Source: Cellulophaga sp. 20_2_10
GTDB taxonomy: Bacteria > Bacteroidota > Bacteroidia > Flavobacteriales > Flavobacteriaceae
Direction of reading: 5' to 3'
Assembly (NCBI RefSeq): GCF_023476645.1
Contig: NZ_JAMCOJ010000006.1
Coordinates: 1-64,000, forward strand
Length of the DNA stretch: 64,000 bases
Under the pieces are notes generated by a model that was given only the letters and a program-made list of their open reading frames with translations, was not told the origin of the DNA and did not search any database. Positions 1 to 6,744 of this stretch are shown one piece after another. Within the stretch, counting starts at the first letter, position 1. Each line of letters opens with the position of its first letter. The position numbers and the translations under genes were made by a program.

Positions 1-162
1 TACGAACCTGCAATTGGAACTGTTCCTGCTGAAACAAATGAAAATAGTTGGCGATTAAATCAAGGAAAATGGAGAAAAGTCTGGAAAAATAATGATAAAT
101 CTATGAAGAAATATAGAAATAAATATAATCAGCTAGCAATTGAATTAACATTAACGAATTAA
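1..162 (+). CDS. C-terminal end of an unidentified protein (5' end outside window)
   Basis: The frame is open from base 1 and stops at 160-162, leaving 53 residues. The tail is basic and rich in Lys and Asn, and no domain is recognisable. The stop lies 8 bases before the left core of cassette site 1. If the cassette model holds, this gene's unit should begin outside the window with a sequence close to GTTGCCCACAGT, the reverse complement of the bases that open site 1. It may be a secreted or soluble accessory protein; nothing more can be said. Confidence 0.6.
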   Translation, partial: YEPAIGTVPAETNENSWRLNQGKWRKVWKNNDKSMKKYRNKYNQLAIELTLTN

Positions 163-170
163 AATACTGT

Positions 171-316
171 GGGCAACACCGTGTATAATTAATTGCTTGT
201 TTTAAGCCTACTTACGAATCCCGAAGCGTCGGGACTCGCGGACTTTCTATTCGGTTTTTTTTGCTAACTTCAGTGCTTAAACACGTAACTAACCATATAC
301 AATCACGTTGTATTCA
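171..316 (+). repeat. attC-like cassette junction, site 1 (subfamily A)
   Basis: Imperfect palindrome. The left arm opens with GGGCAAC at 171-177 and the right arm ends with GTTGTATTCA at 307-316. The arms pair over about 35 bases around a small central hairpin, CCCGA-AGCG-TCGGG, near 220-233. A 19-base stretch of the right arm (279-297) recurs identically at 9947-9965 in site 12. The last 10 bases are the exact reverse complement of 840-849, after the next gene. Confidence 0.75.
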
Positions 317-325
317 ATTTAAAAA

Positions 326-835
326 ATGCAGGACAATTTTAAATTAATTACTGAAGGAGTATTAATAATTGCATCTTCAAATTCCTTAAAGCGGAAGTAT
401 AAGAATGAAGAATTTAATTACGATTTTCCAGATGGTATTAGTCAATTGATTTTCGATAATTCAATCATCGCGATAACAAATTCTGGCGGAGATAGTTTAT
501 TGGTGGAATTCTCAATGGAAAAAGAGGTTGACATTGCTGAATTCGATAAGGTCATTGAGCAATCCATAGAATTATCCGAAAATGACGAGCTATTAATCCT
601 TTCGCATGCAGAATTTACTATGATTTGCCGTAAGGATGGAGATTTCAGAAATGATAAATGTTGGCCAATAAAATTTTCAAAATCACTTGAAAACGGAAAA
701 TATCTTGTACAGATTGCTGTAATGGATGTTGAAGAAGAATTTGAAAAATATAACGCATATTTTAAAGTGGATATTAATTTGAAAAAGATTTCGGAAGAAT
801 TAACTACAAATTTCGTCTGTGAATTGTGCGAGTAA
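326..835 (+). CDS. Cassette-borne hypothetical protein, 169 aa
   Basis: Acidic, probably cytoplasmic protein without signal peptide or membrane segment; the family is not recognised. It has a Cys-rich C-terminus (CELCE). The ATG lies 10 bases after the right core of site 1. The gene is the only one in its unit, and the unit is bounded by a perfect 10-base inverted pair (307-316 and 840-849). The reverse-strand frame over the same bases is treated as a shadow because the whole array reads rightwards. Function unknown. Confidence 0.7.
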   Translation: MQDNFKLITEGVLIIASSNSLKRKYKNEEFNYDFPDGISQLIFDNSIIAITNSGGDSLLVEFSMEKEVDIAEFDKVIEQSIELSENDELLILSHAEFTMICRKDGDFRNDKCWPIKFSKSLENGKYLVQIAVMDVEEEFEKYNAYFKVDINLKKISEELTTNFVCELCE

Positions 836-839
836 AAAC

Positions 840-1050
840 TGAATACAACAAAACCTATAAACAATACGGGCTTAGGTTTTAAACGCTAAGGTCTGCGTAT
901 ATTTATAAAGTCCGCCAAATCTTTTGATTTGGCTTTTAAAATGAAAGATTAAAACAAAATAAATCCCGAAGCGTCGGGATGACTTAGTAACAATCCAAAA
1001 TGTAGTGCTTATCATCTGCCCTACGTGTTTTATACTAAACCTTGCCAACA
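840..1050 (+). repeat. attC-like cassette junction, site 2 (subfamily B)
   Basis: A 211-base imperfect palindrome. The left core TGAATACAAC (840-849) matches the start of the preceding unit in reverse complement. The right core TTGCCAACA (1042-1050) pairs with 1734-1742 after the next gene. It has an inner hairpin GCCAAATC/GATTTGGC and the same CCCGAAGCGTCGGG hairpin as subfamily A (around 963-979). Bases 844-875 recur identically (32 of 32) at 4149-4180 in site 5, and a 23-base stretch from 897 recurs in site 8. Confidence 0.75.
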
Positions 1051-1052
1051 AT

Positions 1053-1724
1053 ATGGAAAAACGAACCTCTACATACATTTTAGTTATATTTATCATGTCA
1101 TTTGTGTGTTGTAAAAGTCAAGAAAACAAACAATCTGAATTAATTAAAATACCAAATTCGTTTAAAATTCTTGGCGAAACAGAAGGCGATTTAGACAAAG
1201 ACGGAATATCTGAAAAAATTGTAGTTTACGATACAGAAAAGAAAACTTATTTAGATAGAGGCACTGAAAGACAAATATTCATTTACAAAAAGAAGAATGA
1301 TAAATGGGAAATTTGGAAAAAATCTATCGGAGCAATATTACCAAGTGAACAGGGAATGATGATGGGAGAACCATTTAGAGGAATCTCAGTTGTAAAAAAC
1401 TGTATTGTAATTAATCATTTTGGTGGAAACCGTAAAACATTCAATTATACGCATACGTTTAAATATCAAAATGCTGATTTTCATTTAATTAGAGCAACAG
1501 TATATATGGAATCACAATGTGATAATTACTCTAATCTTGATTATAATCTTTCAAATGGCAAGGTTAATTATAAAAAAGTAATAACAGATTGTGAAAAAGC
1601 AAGTTCAAAAATAGAGAAAGAAAAAATGATTAGAAAACTGGAATTTTTACCTACTATGAATGGTTTTTATCCTGGAAATACTAAAATGAAATTTCCGAAA
1701 TCTGAAACGACAATCTATTATTAA
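1053..1724 (+). CDS. Cassette-borne lipoprotein, 223 aa
   Basis: A hydrophobic N-terminus followed by a Cys pair (FVCCKSQ) reads as a lipoprotein signal, so the product probably sits on the outer or inner membrane. A short acidic motif (GDLDKDGISEKIVVYD, about residues 45-60) resembles the calcium-loop-like repeats of FG-GAP/VCBS proteins and recurs in the genes at 4348 and 21689. The longer frame from 1005 would read through the junction repeat, so ATG 1053, three bases after the right core, is chosen. The unit is bounded by a perfect 9-base inverted pair (1042-1050 and 1734-1742). Function unknown. Confidence 0.75.
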   Translation: MEKRTSTYILVIFIMSFVCCKSQENKQSELIKIPNSFKILGETEGDLDKDGISEKIVVYDTEKKTYLDRGTERQIFIYKKKNDKWEIWKKSIGAILPSEQGMMMGEPFRGISVVKNCIVINHFGGNRKTFNYTHTFKYQNADFHLIRATVYMESQCDNYSNLDYNLSNGKVNYKKVITDCEKASSKIEKEKMIRKLEFLPTMNGFYPGNTKMKFPKSETTIYY

Positions 1725-1733
1725 AAAAAATAC

Positions 1734-1870
1734 TGTTGGCAATACCATATATAATTTATTGCCAGTGCAAGCCTACTTACAAATCCCGTAGCGTCGGGAT
1801 GGCTAAGTGCAAACTTGAGAGGTTATTACTTTTTACTGACTTACTTGCTATATATTTAACGTTACCAACA
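1734..1870 (+). repeat. attC-like cassette junction, site 3 (subfamily A)
   Basis: The left core TGTTGGCAA (1734-1742) is the exact reverse complement of the start of the preceding unit. The right core is GTTACCAACA (1861-1870). The centre contains the CCCG-TAGCGT-CGGG variant of the shared hairpin (1784-1799). Compared with site 1 the left half is clearly homologous, while the right arm is more diverged. Confidence 0.7.
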
Positions 1871-1901
1871 AGCTAAAACTGCATAGACAAAATTGAAAAA
1901 T

Positions 1902-2837
1902 ATGAAAATAACAAGAATATTTATTTATTCAATAATATTAATTTTAATTAGCAGTTGTGCAACTAGTAAAGCCGTAAAATACTTTAAAGAAGGTAAAACA
2001 AAACAAGGAGCCTTTAAAGTAACTTTACCTTTCGAAGTTAAAAATGGATGGATAATTATCCCTGTAGAAATAAACAATAAAAATTATAATTTTCTTTTAG
2101 ATACAGGAACACCAACACTTGTCTCAAAAGAACTTGCTCAAAGTTTAAATTTAAAAGTTATTGACTCTGTTAATGTTTCTGATGTTTTTAATAAAAAACA
2201 AACTAATAAATATACCAGAATAGAAACTATTCAAATTGGAAAAATAGATTTTATTGAAACAGTAGCCTTAATAAATGATTTTAATTCAGTACCAATTTGG
2301 TCTTCTCTCAATATTGACGGATTTATTGGTTCTAGTTTAATGCAACACGCTGTTTGGGATATTGATTTTAATAATAAACAAATTACTATAACTGATAATG
2401 AATCGAAATTAAGCTTACCTGAAAAGATAATTGAAAATAAGCTATTTATTGGTTACGCAGGAATACCTTCTATTGCCTGTAAGATAAATGGCGAAAAAGT
2501 TTGGAATTTTGATGTTGATTTTGGCTATAATGGAGGTCTAGTTATACCTTTTTCCGAATTTAAAAAGCAAAAAGAAAATGGTAAAATTACAGATTTTACA
2601 AAATCTAAAACAACTGGTGCTATTGGAATTTATGGAAAACAAGATAATGAGAGAATATCTTACTCAGGAATTATTAATGAATTGGAATTCGGAAATACTA
2701 TTTTAAAAAATCAAAAAGTATATTCGGAGCAATATTTGGGTCGTAGATTTGGTTCAGATTTTTTTAAAAATTATAGAGTTATTCTAAATTGGAAGAGTAA
2801 AAAAATAAAGTTAATCGAAAAATCGAACTCGAAATAA
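1902..2837 (+). CDS. Retropepsin-like aspartic protease lipoprotein, 311 aa
   Basis: Lipoprotein signal (ILISSCATS). The catalytic-type motif FLLDTGTP is at about residues 66-73, and a second half-site (DVDFGYNGG) is near 205, where a Gly-Tyr replaces the usual Thr-Gly. DGFIGSSLM is a flap/hydrophobic-Gly-like motif. These are the features of single-chain retropepsin-like (clan AA) aspartyl proteases found in Bacteroidota envelopes. ATG 1902 is preferred to TTG 1893. The unit begins with a clear core, but the downstream site does not match it, so the 3' junction has been rearranged or decayed. Substrate unknown; whether the second site is active is doubtful. Confidence 0.8.
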   Translation: MKITRIFIYSIILILISSCATSKAVKYFKEGKTKQGAFKVTLPFEVKNGWIIIPVEINNKNYNFLLDTGTPTLVSKELAQSLNLKVIDSVNVSDVFNKKQTNKYTRIETIQIGKIDFIETVALINDFNSVPIWSSLNIDGFIGSSLMQHAVWDIDFNNKQITITDNESKLSLPEKIIENKLFIGYAGIPSIACKINGEKVWNFDVDFGYNGGLVIPFSEFKKQKENGKITDFTKSKTTGAIGIYGKQDNERISYSGIINELEFGNTILKNQKVYSEQYLGRRFGSDFFKNYRVILNWKSKKIKLIEKSNSK

Positions 2838-2846
2838 AAAGTCTAC

Positions 2847-2950
2847 GCGCAACACCCTAAAAAATCAATTGCGAGTAATCACATACTTACGAATCTCAAT
2901 GCATCCCAATTCTACTCAGTTTTATTTACTAAATTAGTCCCATAAACCTC
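2847..2950 (+). repeat. Degenerate attC-like junction, site 4 (subfamily A)
   Basis: GCGCAACACCC at 2847-2857 aligns with the left arm of site 1, and 2886-2935 (cttacgaatc, then ctcagttttatttac) aligns with its centre. The CCCGAAGCGTCGGG hairpin is mutated and no right core can be found before the next gene. It is read as a worn-out junction. Confidence 0.5.
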
Positions 2951-2960
2951 AAAAAAAACA

Positions 2961-3473
2961 ATGGTAAAATATTTAGTCTCCTTTGAAAACTTTATGTCTA
3001 ATGAAAAAAAGATAGAGAAAATAGTTTCTTCGCCAGAAGAGGTACTAGAAGAATACAAAAGTATAAATTGGTTTAAATTACTAACCAAAGCTACACCAGA
3101 AAACCAAAACGATTCTGATATAGTTGATGACAATTCTTGGAATTTTTCGGTTACATTTAAAAATCATAAAAAAGAAGATATTCTTCATATTCACCCACAC
3201 CTTTACCCAAGTACGCGTGTGCAACCAGATGAAATTAAACTAGTTGTAGAATTTAGGGCGTGTAAAGTAGTACCTACTTCAAAATTTAGTCAGTTTTTTG
3301 GTGGATCTAAAGAAAAAGCTGTTGAGGAAAACAAAACCGCTGCTATAGGTGTTTTACAAGCAGATGCGCTAACTCATCTAACTAATTTTTTAGATAACAA
3401 CCATATAGATCTTCATAAGTTTAACAGTCCTTCTTTACATACAATTATTGAAGAAAGCGGTAAAGTATATTAA
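2961..3473 (+). CDS. Hypothetical protein, 170 aa
   Basis: Soluble, probably cytoplasmic protein; the family is not recognised. There is no signal peptide or membrane segment. A central segment HIHPHLYPSTRV (about residues 75-86) has three closely spaced His residues and could bind metal, but that is only a possibility. The ATG follows a run of A. A second in-frame Met (residue 12) is a possible alternative start. It lies between the worn site 4 and a short-chain dehydrogenase fragment that starts directly at its stop codon. Confidence 0.65.
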   Translation: MVKYLVSFENFMSNEKKIEKIVSSPEEVLEEYKSINWFKLLTKATPENQNDSDIVDDNSWNFSVTFKNHKKEDILHIHPHLYPSTRVQPDEIKLVVEFRACKVVPTSKFSQFFGGSKEKAVEENKTAAIGVLQADALTHLTNFLDNNHIDLHKFNSPSLHTIIEESGKVY

Positions 3474-3587
3474 TTTAGAATTCATACAAATGACGTTGCC
3501 AGAGCTGTAGTATATTTAGCATCTGAGTATGATGGTTTTATAACTGGTGCAACACTAGACATAAACGGTGGCGTATACAATATGTAA
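3474..3587 (+). pseudogene. 3' fragment of a short-chain dehydrogenase/reductase gene
   Basis: Directly after the preceding stop codon, and in the same frame, 37 codons read like the C-terminus of a classical SDR: DVARAVVYLASEYDGFITG followed by ATLDINGGVYNM and a stop. In intact SDRs this segment (VVYLASD...ITG..L.VNGG) ends the protein. The catalytic Ser-Tyr-Lys and cofactor-binding parts are missing, so this is a non-functional remnant, probably left by deletion or by insertion of the cassette upstream. Confidence 0.8.
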
Positions 3588-3617
3588 CACACCAATAACA
3601 TAATTTTATAGTAGTTT

Positions 3618-3655
3618 AAAAAATCTAGGGGAGCTTGCTTCTCTAGATTTTTTTT
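3618..3655 (+). terminator. Rho-independent terminator
   Basis: A 16-bp stem (AAAAAATCTAGGGGAG, loop CTTG, CTTCTCTAGATTTTTT) followed by more T. It stands after the SDR fragment and probably ended the original dehydrogenase transcript. Confidence 0.75.
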
Positions 3656-3740
3656 GTGTTTATAATGCCATTTATACTAAAATAATACCCAATTACACAT
3701 TTCCGTAATTGTGATATAAAAAATAGTTTTACATTGTAGG

Positions 3741-3791
3741 AAAATTAGTAACCAAACTGCAATATGTGCGTTTACTGACTAGTTGTAAAAC
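3741..3791 (+). repeat. Right half of an attC-like junction (site 4b)
   Basis: Only the right end is convincing: GTTGTAAAAC at 3782-3791 is the exact reverse complement of 4145-4154 on the far side of the next gene. The preceding bases resemble the right arms of other sites only loosely, and no left arm is visible. The junction therefore abuts foreign sequence (SDR fragment and terminator) on its left. Confidence 0.5.
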
Positions 3792-3807
3792 ATTTTAACC
3801 AAAATCT

Positions 3808-4131
3808 ATGAAATCAATTATTGTTGCAATAATATTTATTCTATTAGGTGCTCTAATTAAATATGGAAAAATGTATTTCCTGATTGCTGGATACAATACA
3901 ATGTCAGAAAAAGAGAAAAACAAATATAATGTGGACGGATTAGCAACCGTAATGTGGAACGGTATGTTAGGAATGGCTGTACTATTAGTAATAGGTTATT
4001 TTGCGGCAAAGTTGTTGGACAATCCTCAGATTGAGACTTATGTAATGTTTGGTGCTTTAATAATTGGAATACCCTACATTTTGATAAAGTCCAATTCTGG
4101 TAAATACAAAAACGACAACGTATCAGATTGA
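3808..4131 (+). CDS. DUF3784 family membrane protein, 107 aa
   Basis: Small integral membrane protein with three hydrophobic segments (about residues 3-20, 50-68 and 77-94). Between the first two is the family hallmark GYNTMSEKEKNKYN. DUF3784 proteins are widespread in Firmicutes and Bacteroidota and have no established function. The unit is bounded by a perfect 10-base inverted pair (3782-3791 and 4145-4154), making this one of the cleanest single-gene cassettes in the array. Confidence 0.8.
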   Translation: MKSIIVAIIFILLGALIKYGKMYFLIAGYNTMSEKEKNKYNVDGLATVMWNGMLGMAVLLVIGYFAAKLLDNPQIETYVMFGALIIGIPYILIKSNSGKYKNDNVSD

Positions 4132-4144
4132 AAAAAGAAAAAAC

Positions 4145-4347
4145 GTTTTACAACAAAACCTATAAACAATACGGGCTTAGCTGCTTAAGATATAAACCAG
4201 GAATATCGACCAACACCGCCAAATCTATTGGATTTGTCTTTTGAAAACAAAAATAAAAAACAAACAAAAAGTTTTAGCTTAGTCCGAAGTCGGAAACGAA
4301 AAGGTTTCCTTTACTCCGCACTAACTATAGCTGAAACGTTGTATGCA
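4145..4347 (+). repeat. attC-like cassette junction, site 5 (subfamily B)
   Basis: The left core GTTTTACAAC (4145-4154) matches the preceding unit's start. Bases 4149-4180 are identical over 32 bases to site 2. The right core GTTGTATGCA (4338-4347) is the reverse complement of 4865-4874. The inner part holds the GCCAAATC/GATTTG remnant hairpin and a second stem around 4285-4312. Confidence 0.75.
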
Positions 4348-4857
4348 ATGAAAAAAATCATCTTAATATTATTATCTGGGTTGAGTTATTTGAATATTTT
4401 TAGTCAAATTGATTCTATCCCTATTGTAAAAATACCTAATGAACAATATGCAATTTATAAATACGATTCGACTCTTCAACTAGATATTTTGACTTACCAA
4501 TATAACTTATGGGATATTGATAATGATAAGCACAAAGACGAAATAGAGTTTATAAGTAATGGTGGTGCTCATTCTTATTACCACCTTAGAATTCGGCTTT
4601 CTTCTAAAAAGAAATGGATAGAATTCCCAACATTTGAGATTGACCTTCCTTACCCTCACAAAATAAAAAATTTGACAGAATTAGGTGAAATGTATCCTCA
4701 ATTTGTTGTGTATGATTTTGATGATGATGATTTAAAAGAAATATACTTAAATCTTTACAATCTATCTTCAATACCAACAGGATATGGTTTAACGTCAAAA
4801 CAAATTTTAATTGATTATGAAGATGATAAACTAAACGTAATAGATTTCAAAAAATAG
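4348..4857 (+). CDS. Cassette-borne secreted protein, 169 aa
   Basis: ATG 4348 follows the junction core without a gap and gives a normal Sec signal peptide (residues 1-20, ending NIFSQ). The open frame extends upstream to 4228 only because the repeat happens to be readable. The mature part has two acidic motifs, WDIDNDKHKDEIEF and DFDDDDLKEIYLNL, that look like FG-GAP/VCBS calcium loops, as in the genes at 1053 and 21689. Exported or periplasmic; function unknown. The unit is bounded by a perfect 10-base inverted pair (4338-4347 and 4865-4874). Confidence 0.75.
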   Translation: MKKIILILLSGLSYLNIFSQIDSIPIVKIPNEQYAIYKYDSTLQLDILTYQYNLWDIDNDKHKDEIEFISNGGAHSYYHLRIRLSSKKKWIEFPTFEIDLPYPHKIKNLTELGEMYPQFVVYDFDDDDLKEIYLNLYNLSSIPTGYGLTSKQILIDYEDDKLNVIDFKK

Positions 4858-4864
4858 GAAACAC

Positions 4865-5063
4865 TGCATACAACAAGGGCTATATTTAATAAGCGTTTTG
4901 GTGTTTTACTCAAAGTTTAGTGTATTTGCGAAGACCGCCAAATTTTTAAATTTGGCTTTATAAAGAAAAAGATAAAACAAAATAAAAAGTTTTGGCTAAG
5001 TGCTTAATCGAAAGTTAATCGCTTTTTAATCCCGTACTAACCATAGCCGCGACGTTGTGCACT
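4865..5063 (+). repeat. attC-like cassette junction, site 6 (subfamily B)
   Basis: The left core is TGCATACAAC (4865-4874) and the right core GTTGTGCACT (5054-5063), the latter the exact reverse complement of 5735-5744. The centre carries GCCAAATT-TTTA-AATTTGGC, the subfamily B hairpin with compensating changes on both arms. Confidence 0.75.
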
Positions 5064-5097
5064 ATTTAAGAAAAAACACACTTGAAAGAATATTTTG

Positions 5098-5730
5098 ATG
5101 AATAAACAGTATTTAATAATTGTAATATTTTCAGTTCTGCTATTAACTTCTTGTGACCCTTACGGAGTAAACAAAGATGAGGATTTTCAAAAAATAAGAA
5201 AGCAACTATCTGAAAACCTAAGTGTAAATTCAATTGAAATTGAGGATAATAAAAATTTATTAATTAAAGTAAAAAGTCCTTTTAAAGAAAATAAAGGTTC
5301 TTTTGAAAATTTTGCTTCTGTGGCTCAATACATAATCGGAAAAAACTACAAACCGAATACTTTAAGTATGGATAAAAATATCATTATTGAAATGACCGAT
5401 ACTTTGAATAATAATTATAAATCCAAGACTGATTTTAAATCAATATTTTTTCTTGAAAAATTTTTCGATAAAACTTTAAACAACTTAGAACTAATTTTAA
5501 ATCCTGAGTATAATGGGAAAGAAAATACAATTAATGAATTTCACAAAACAGATTGTTTCAAAAAAATCATAAGTAAAGAAATTAAATCAGCAAATATTGT
5601 TGGAATAGAGAAAGATAAAACCGGAAAAGTAAATGTAATTATTATAGCAGAAGGAAACGAAGAACATTATTTAAAAATCAATTATATTGGAACTGAATTA
5701 AATATTATAAAATGTTTCAATGATAAATAA
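5098..5730 (+). CDS. Cassette-borne lipoprotein, 210 aa
   Basis: Lipoprotein signal with lipobox LLTSC at about residues 15-19, followed by Asp, then a mixed charged domain of about 190 residues. The family is not recognised. ATG 5098 is used; an adjacent TTG at 5095 is possible. Its unit is bounded by a perfect 10-base inverted pair (5054-5063 and 5735-5744). The bases after the second copy do not continue into a full junction repeat. Confidence 0.75.
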   Translation: MNKQYLIIVIFSVLLLTSCDPYGVNKDEDFQKIRKQLSENLSVNSIEIEDNKNLLIKVKSPFKENKGSFENFASVAQYIIGKNYKPNTLSMDKNIIIEMTDTLNNNYKSKTDFKSIFFLEKFFDKTLNNLELILNPEYNGKENTINEFHKTDCFKKIISKEIKSANIVGIEKDKTGKVNVIIIAEGNEEHYLKINYIGTELNIIKCFNDK

Positions 5731-5734
5731 AAAC

Positions 5735-5757
5735 AGTGCACAACAAAGAACTGAGGT
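5735..5757 (+). repeat. Left end of an attC-like junction, rest missing (site 7)
   Basis: AGTGCACAAC (5735-5744) closes the preceding unit exactly, but the following sequence is unlike either junction subfamily. It ends the first continuous block of cassettes. No other gene is visible between here and 6058, apart from the hairpin at 5802-5841. Confidence 0.5.
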
Positions 5758-5801
5758 AAAAAACAAACAAATTCTTCGTTAATTTGAGGCATTATTATAG
5801 T

Positions 5802-5841
5802 AAGCTCATAGACTCTAAAACTGGTTCTTTGAGCTTTTTTT
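5802..5841 (+). terminator. Probable Rho-independent terminator
   Basis: The stem AAGCTCA/TGAGCTT with a 21-base loop is followed by seven T. The loop is long, so the strength is uncertain. The remaining 200 bases up to the next gene contain nothing recognised. Confidence 0.5.
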
Positions 5842-6057
5842 ATTGTATTTATTTTATATTTATCTAGGCAGTATAGAAACGTAAGTTTCATCATATGGCC
5901 TTCCAGATTTTGCAATAGCAAAAGACTGCTTAAGAATTACTGTTATAAAAACAACTAAAAACTCCTTAATTTTTAGCAAAAGTACTTCTGTCAGAATATC
6001 GAAAAATTTGTAATTGGTTCGTTTTTGGTGTAAATTAGCATCAAAAATATATTTCTA

Positions 6058-6297
6058 ATGGCTAGACAGAGCATATCTTTTACAAAACCAAATGACGAGT
6101 GGTTAAAGGAACAGGTTGACAATCAGGAATACTCCAGTAAAAGTGAACTTGTAAATGATTTAATTAGACAAGCAAGAAGCCAGCAAGTTCAAATAGACTG
6201 GATTAATTCTAAGCTAGATAACGCTGAAAAGAGCGGATTTACAAGTGATTCTAAATCTGAAATACTAAAGCAGTCTAAAGCCACGCTTAATGGCTAA
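6058..6297 (+). CDS. parD: ParD-type antitoxin of a type II toxin-antitoxin pair
   Basis: A 79-residue protein. The N-terminal part (about residues 3-45, RQSISFTKPNDEWL then SELVNDLIRQA) has the ribbon-helix-helix pattern of ParD/CopG antitoxins. The C-terminal part is the charged, probably flexible toxin-binding tail. It should bind and neutralise the ParE toxin and repress its own promoter. The gene overlaps the downstream toxin by 8 bases, the usual antitoxin-first operon. Toxin-antitoxin cassettes are a known stabilising component of large integron arrays, which fits its place here. Confidence 0.88.
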   Translation: MARQSISFTKPNDEWLKEQVDNQEYSSKSELVNDLIRQARSQQVQIDWINSKLDNAEKSGFTSDSKSEILKQSKATLNG

Positions 6298-6556
6298 ATA
6301 CAAATTAAGTAATTCTGCAAAAGAAGACCTTATAAGAATTCACCATTACGGTGTTAAAAAATTTGGAATGAGTCAAGCCGACAAATACTTTGATTCATTT
6401 TTTAAATATTTTGACATAATTGCGCAAAGACCATATTCATTTGAATCAGTAGATTTTATAAAAAACGGATATAGAAGATGTGTATGTGGGTCAGACAGTA
6501 TATATTATCGCATAAATAATGATACTGCTGAAATAATGGCAATTGTAGGAAAATAG
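6290..6556 (+). CDS. parE: ParE/RelE-superfamily toxin, possibly C-terminally truncated
   Basis: An 88-residue basic protein starting inside the antitoxin gene. The sequence KYKLSNSAKEDLIRIHHYG, then a core ending YYRINNDTAEIMAIVGK, matches the ParE/RelE toxin fold. Chromosomal ParE proteins are usually gyrase poisons. After the TAG (6554-6556) the same frame continues DLKNIL and then TAA (6575-6577), which looks like the normal ParE tail (RQDL...). The TAG may therefore be a CAG-to-TAG change removing seven residues. The toxin might be attenuated, or unaffected because the core is intact. Confidence 0.85.
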   Translation: MAKYKLSNSAKEDLIRIHHYGVKKFGMSQADKYFDSFFKYFDIIAQRPYSFESVDFIKNGYRRCVCGSDSIYYRINNDTAEIMAIVGK

Positions 6557-6595
6557 GATTTAAAAAACATACTATAAACTGTCCGCAAAAAAATA

Positions 6596-6733
6596 CTGTT
6601 TCCAACAAAGCCTAAACGTAATACCGTCTTTGGAGTTTAAACGGAAAGGTCTTTGTATATTTATAAAGTCCGCCAAACTAGTAACGTAGTGCTCACCACC
6701 TGCCATACGTTCCTTAACTAACCGTTACAAGCC
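6596..6733 (+). repeat. attC-like cassette junction, site 8 (subfamily B, shortened)
   Basis: The left core is TTTCCAAC (6599-6606) and the right core GTTACAAGCC (6724-6733). Twenty-three bases from 6655 are identical to site 2. The central hairpin segment of site 2 is deleted: the sequence jumps from CGCCAAA to CTAGTAACGTAGTGC. The right core nearly pairs with 7307-7315. Confidence 0.7.
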
Positions 6734-6744
6734 ATTAAAAAAGA

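Noticed and set aside
442-864. 140-codon frame on the - strand
   Set aside because: It is antisense to the cassette gene at 326; low-complexity Ser/Phe composition typical of a shadow frame in AT-rich DNA.
4228-4347. 40-residue N-terminal extension of the gene at 4348
   Set aside because: It is translated junction repeat; the internal ATG 4348 gives a proper signal peptide and stands right behind the core.
171-5063. Junction hairpins as ordinary Rho-independent terminators
   Set aside because: The stems are not followed by T-runs, they are longer and internally structured, and related copies occur both before and after genes, with ends matching the flanked gene.
307-5744. Gene-flanking inverted repeats as insertion-sequence or MITE ends
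   Set aside because: The repeats differ from gene to gene, the enclosed genes are not transposases, and no target-site duplications were seen; the common part is the spacer, not the flanked DNA.
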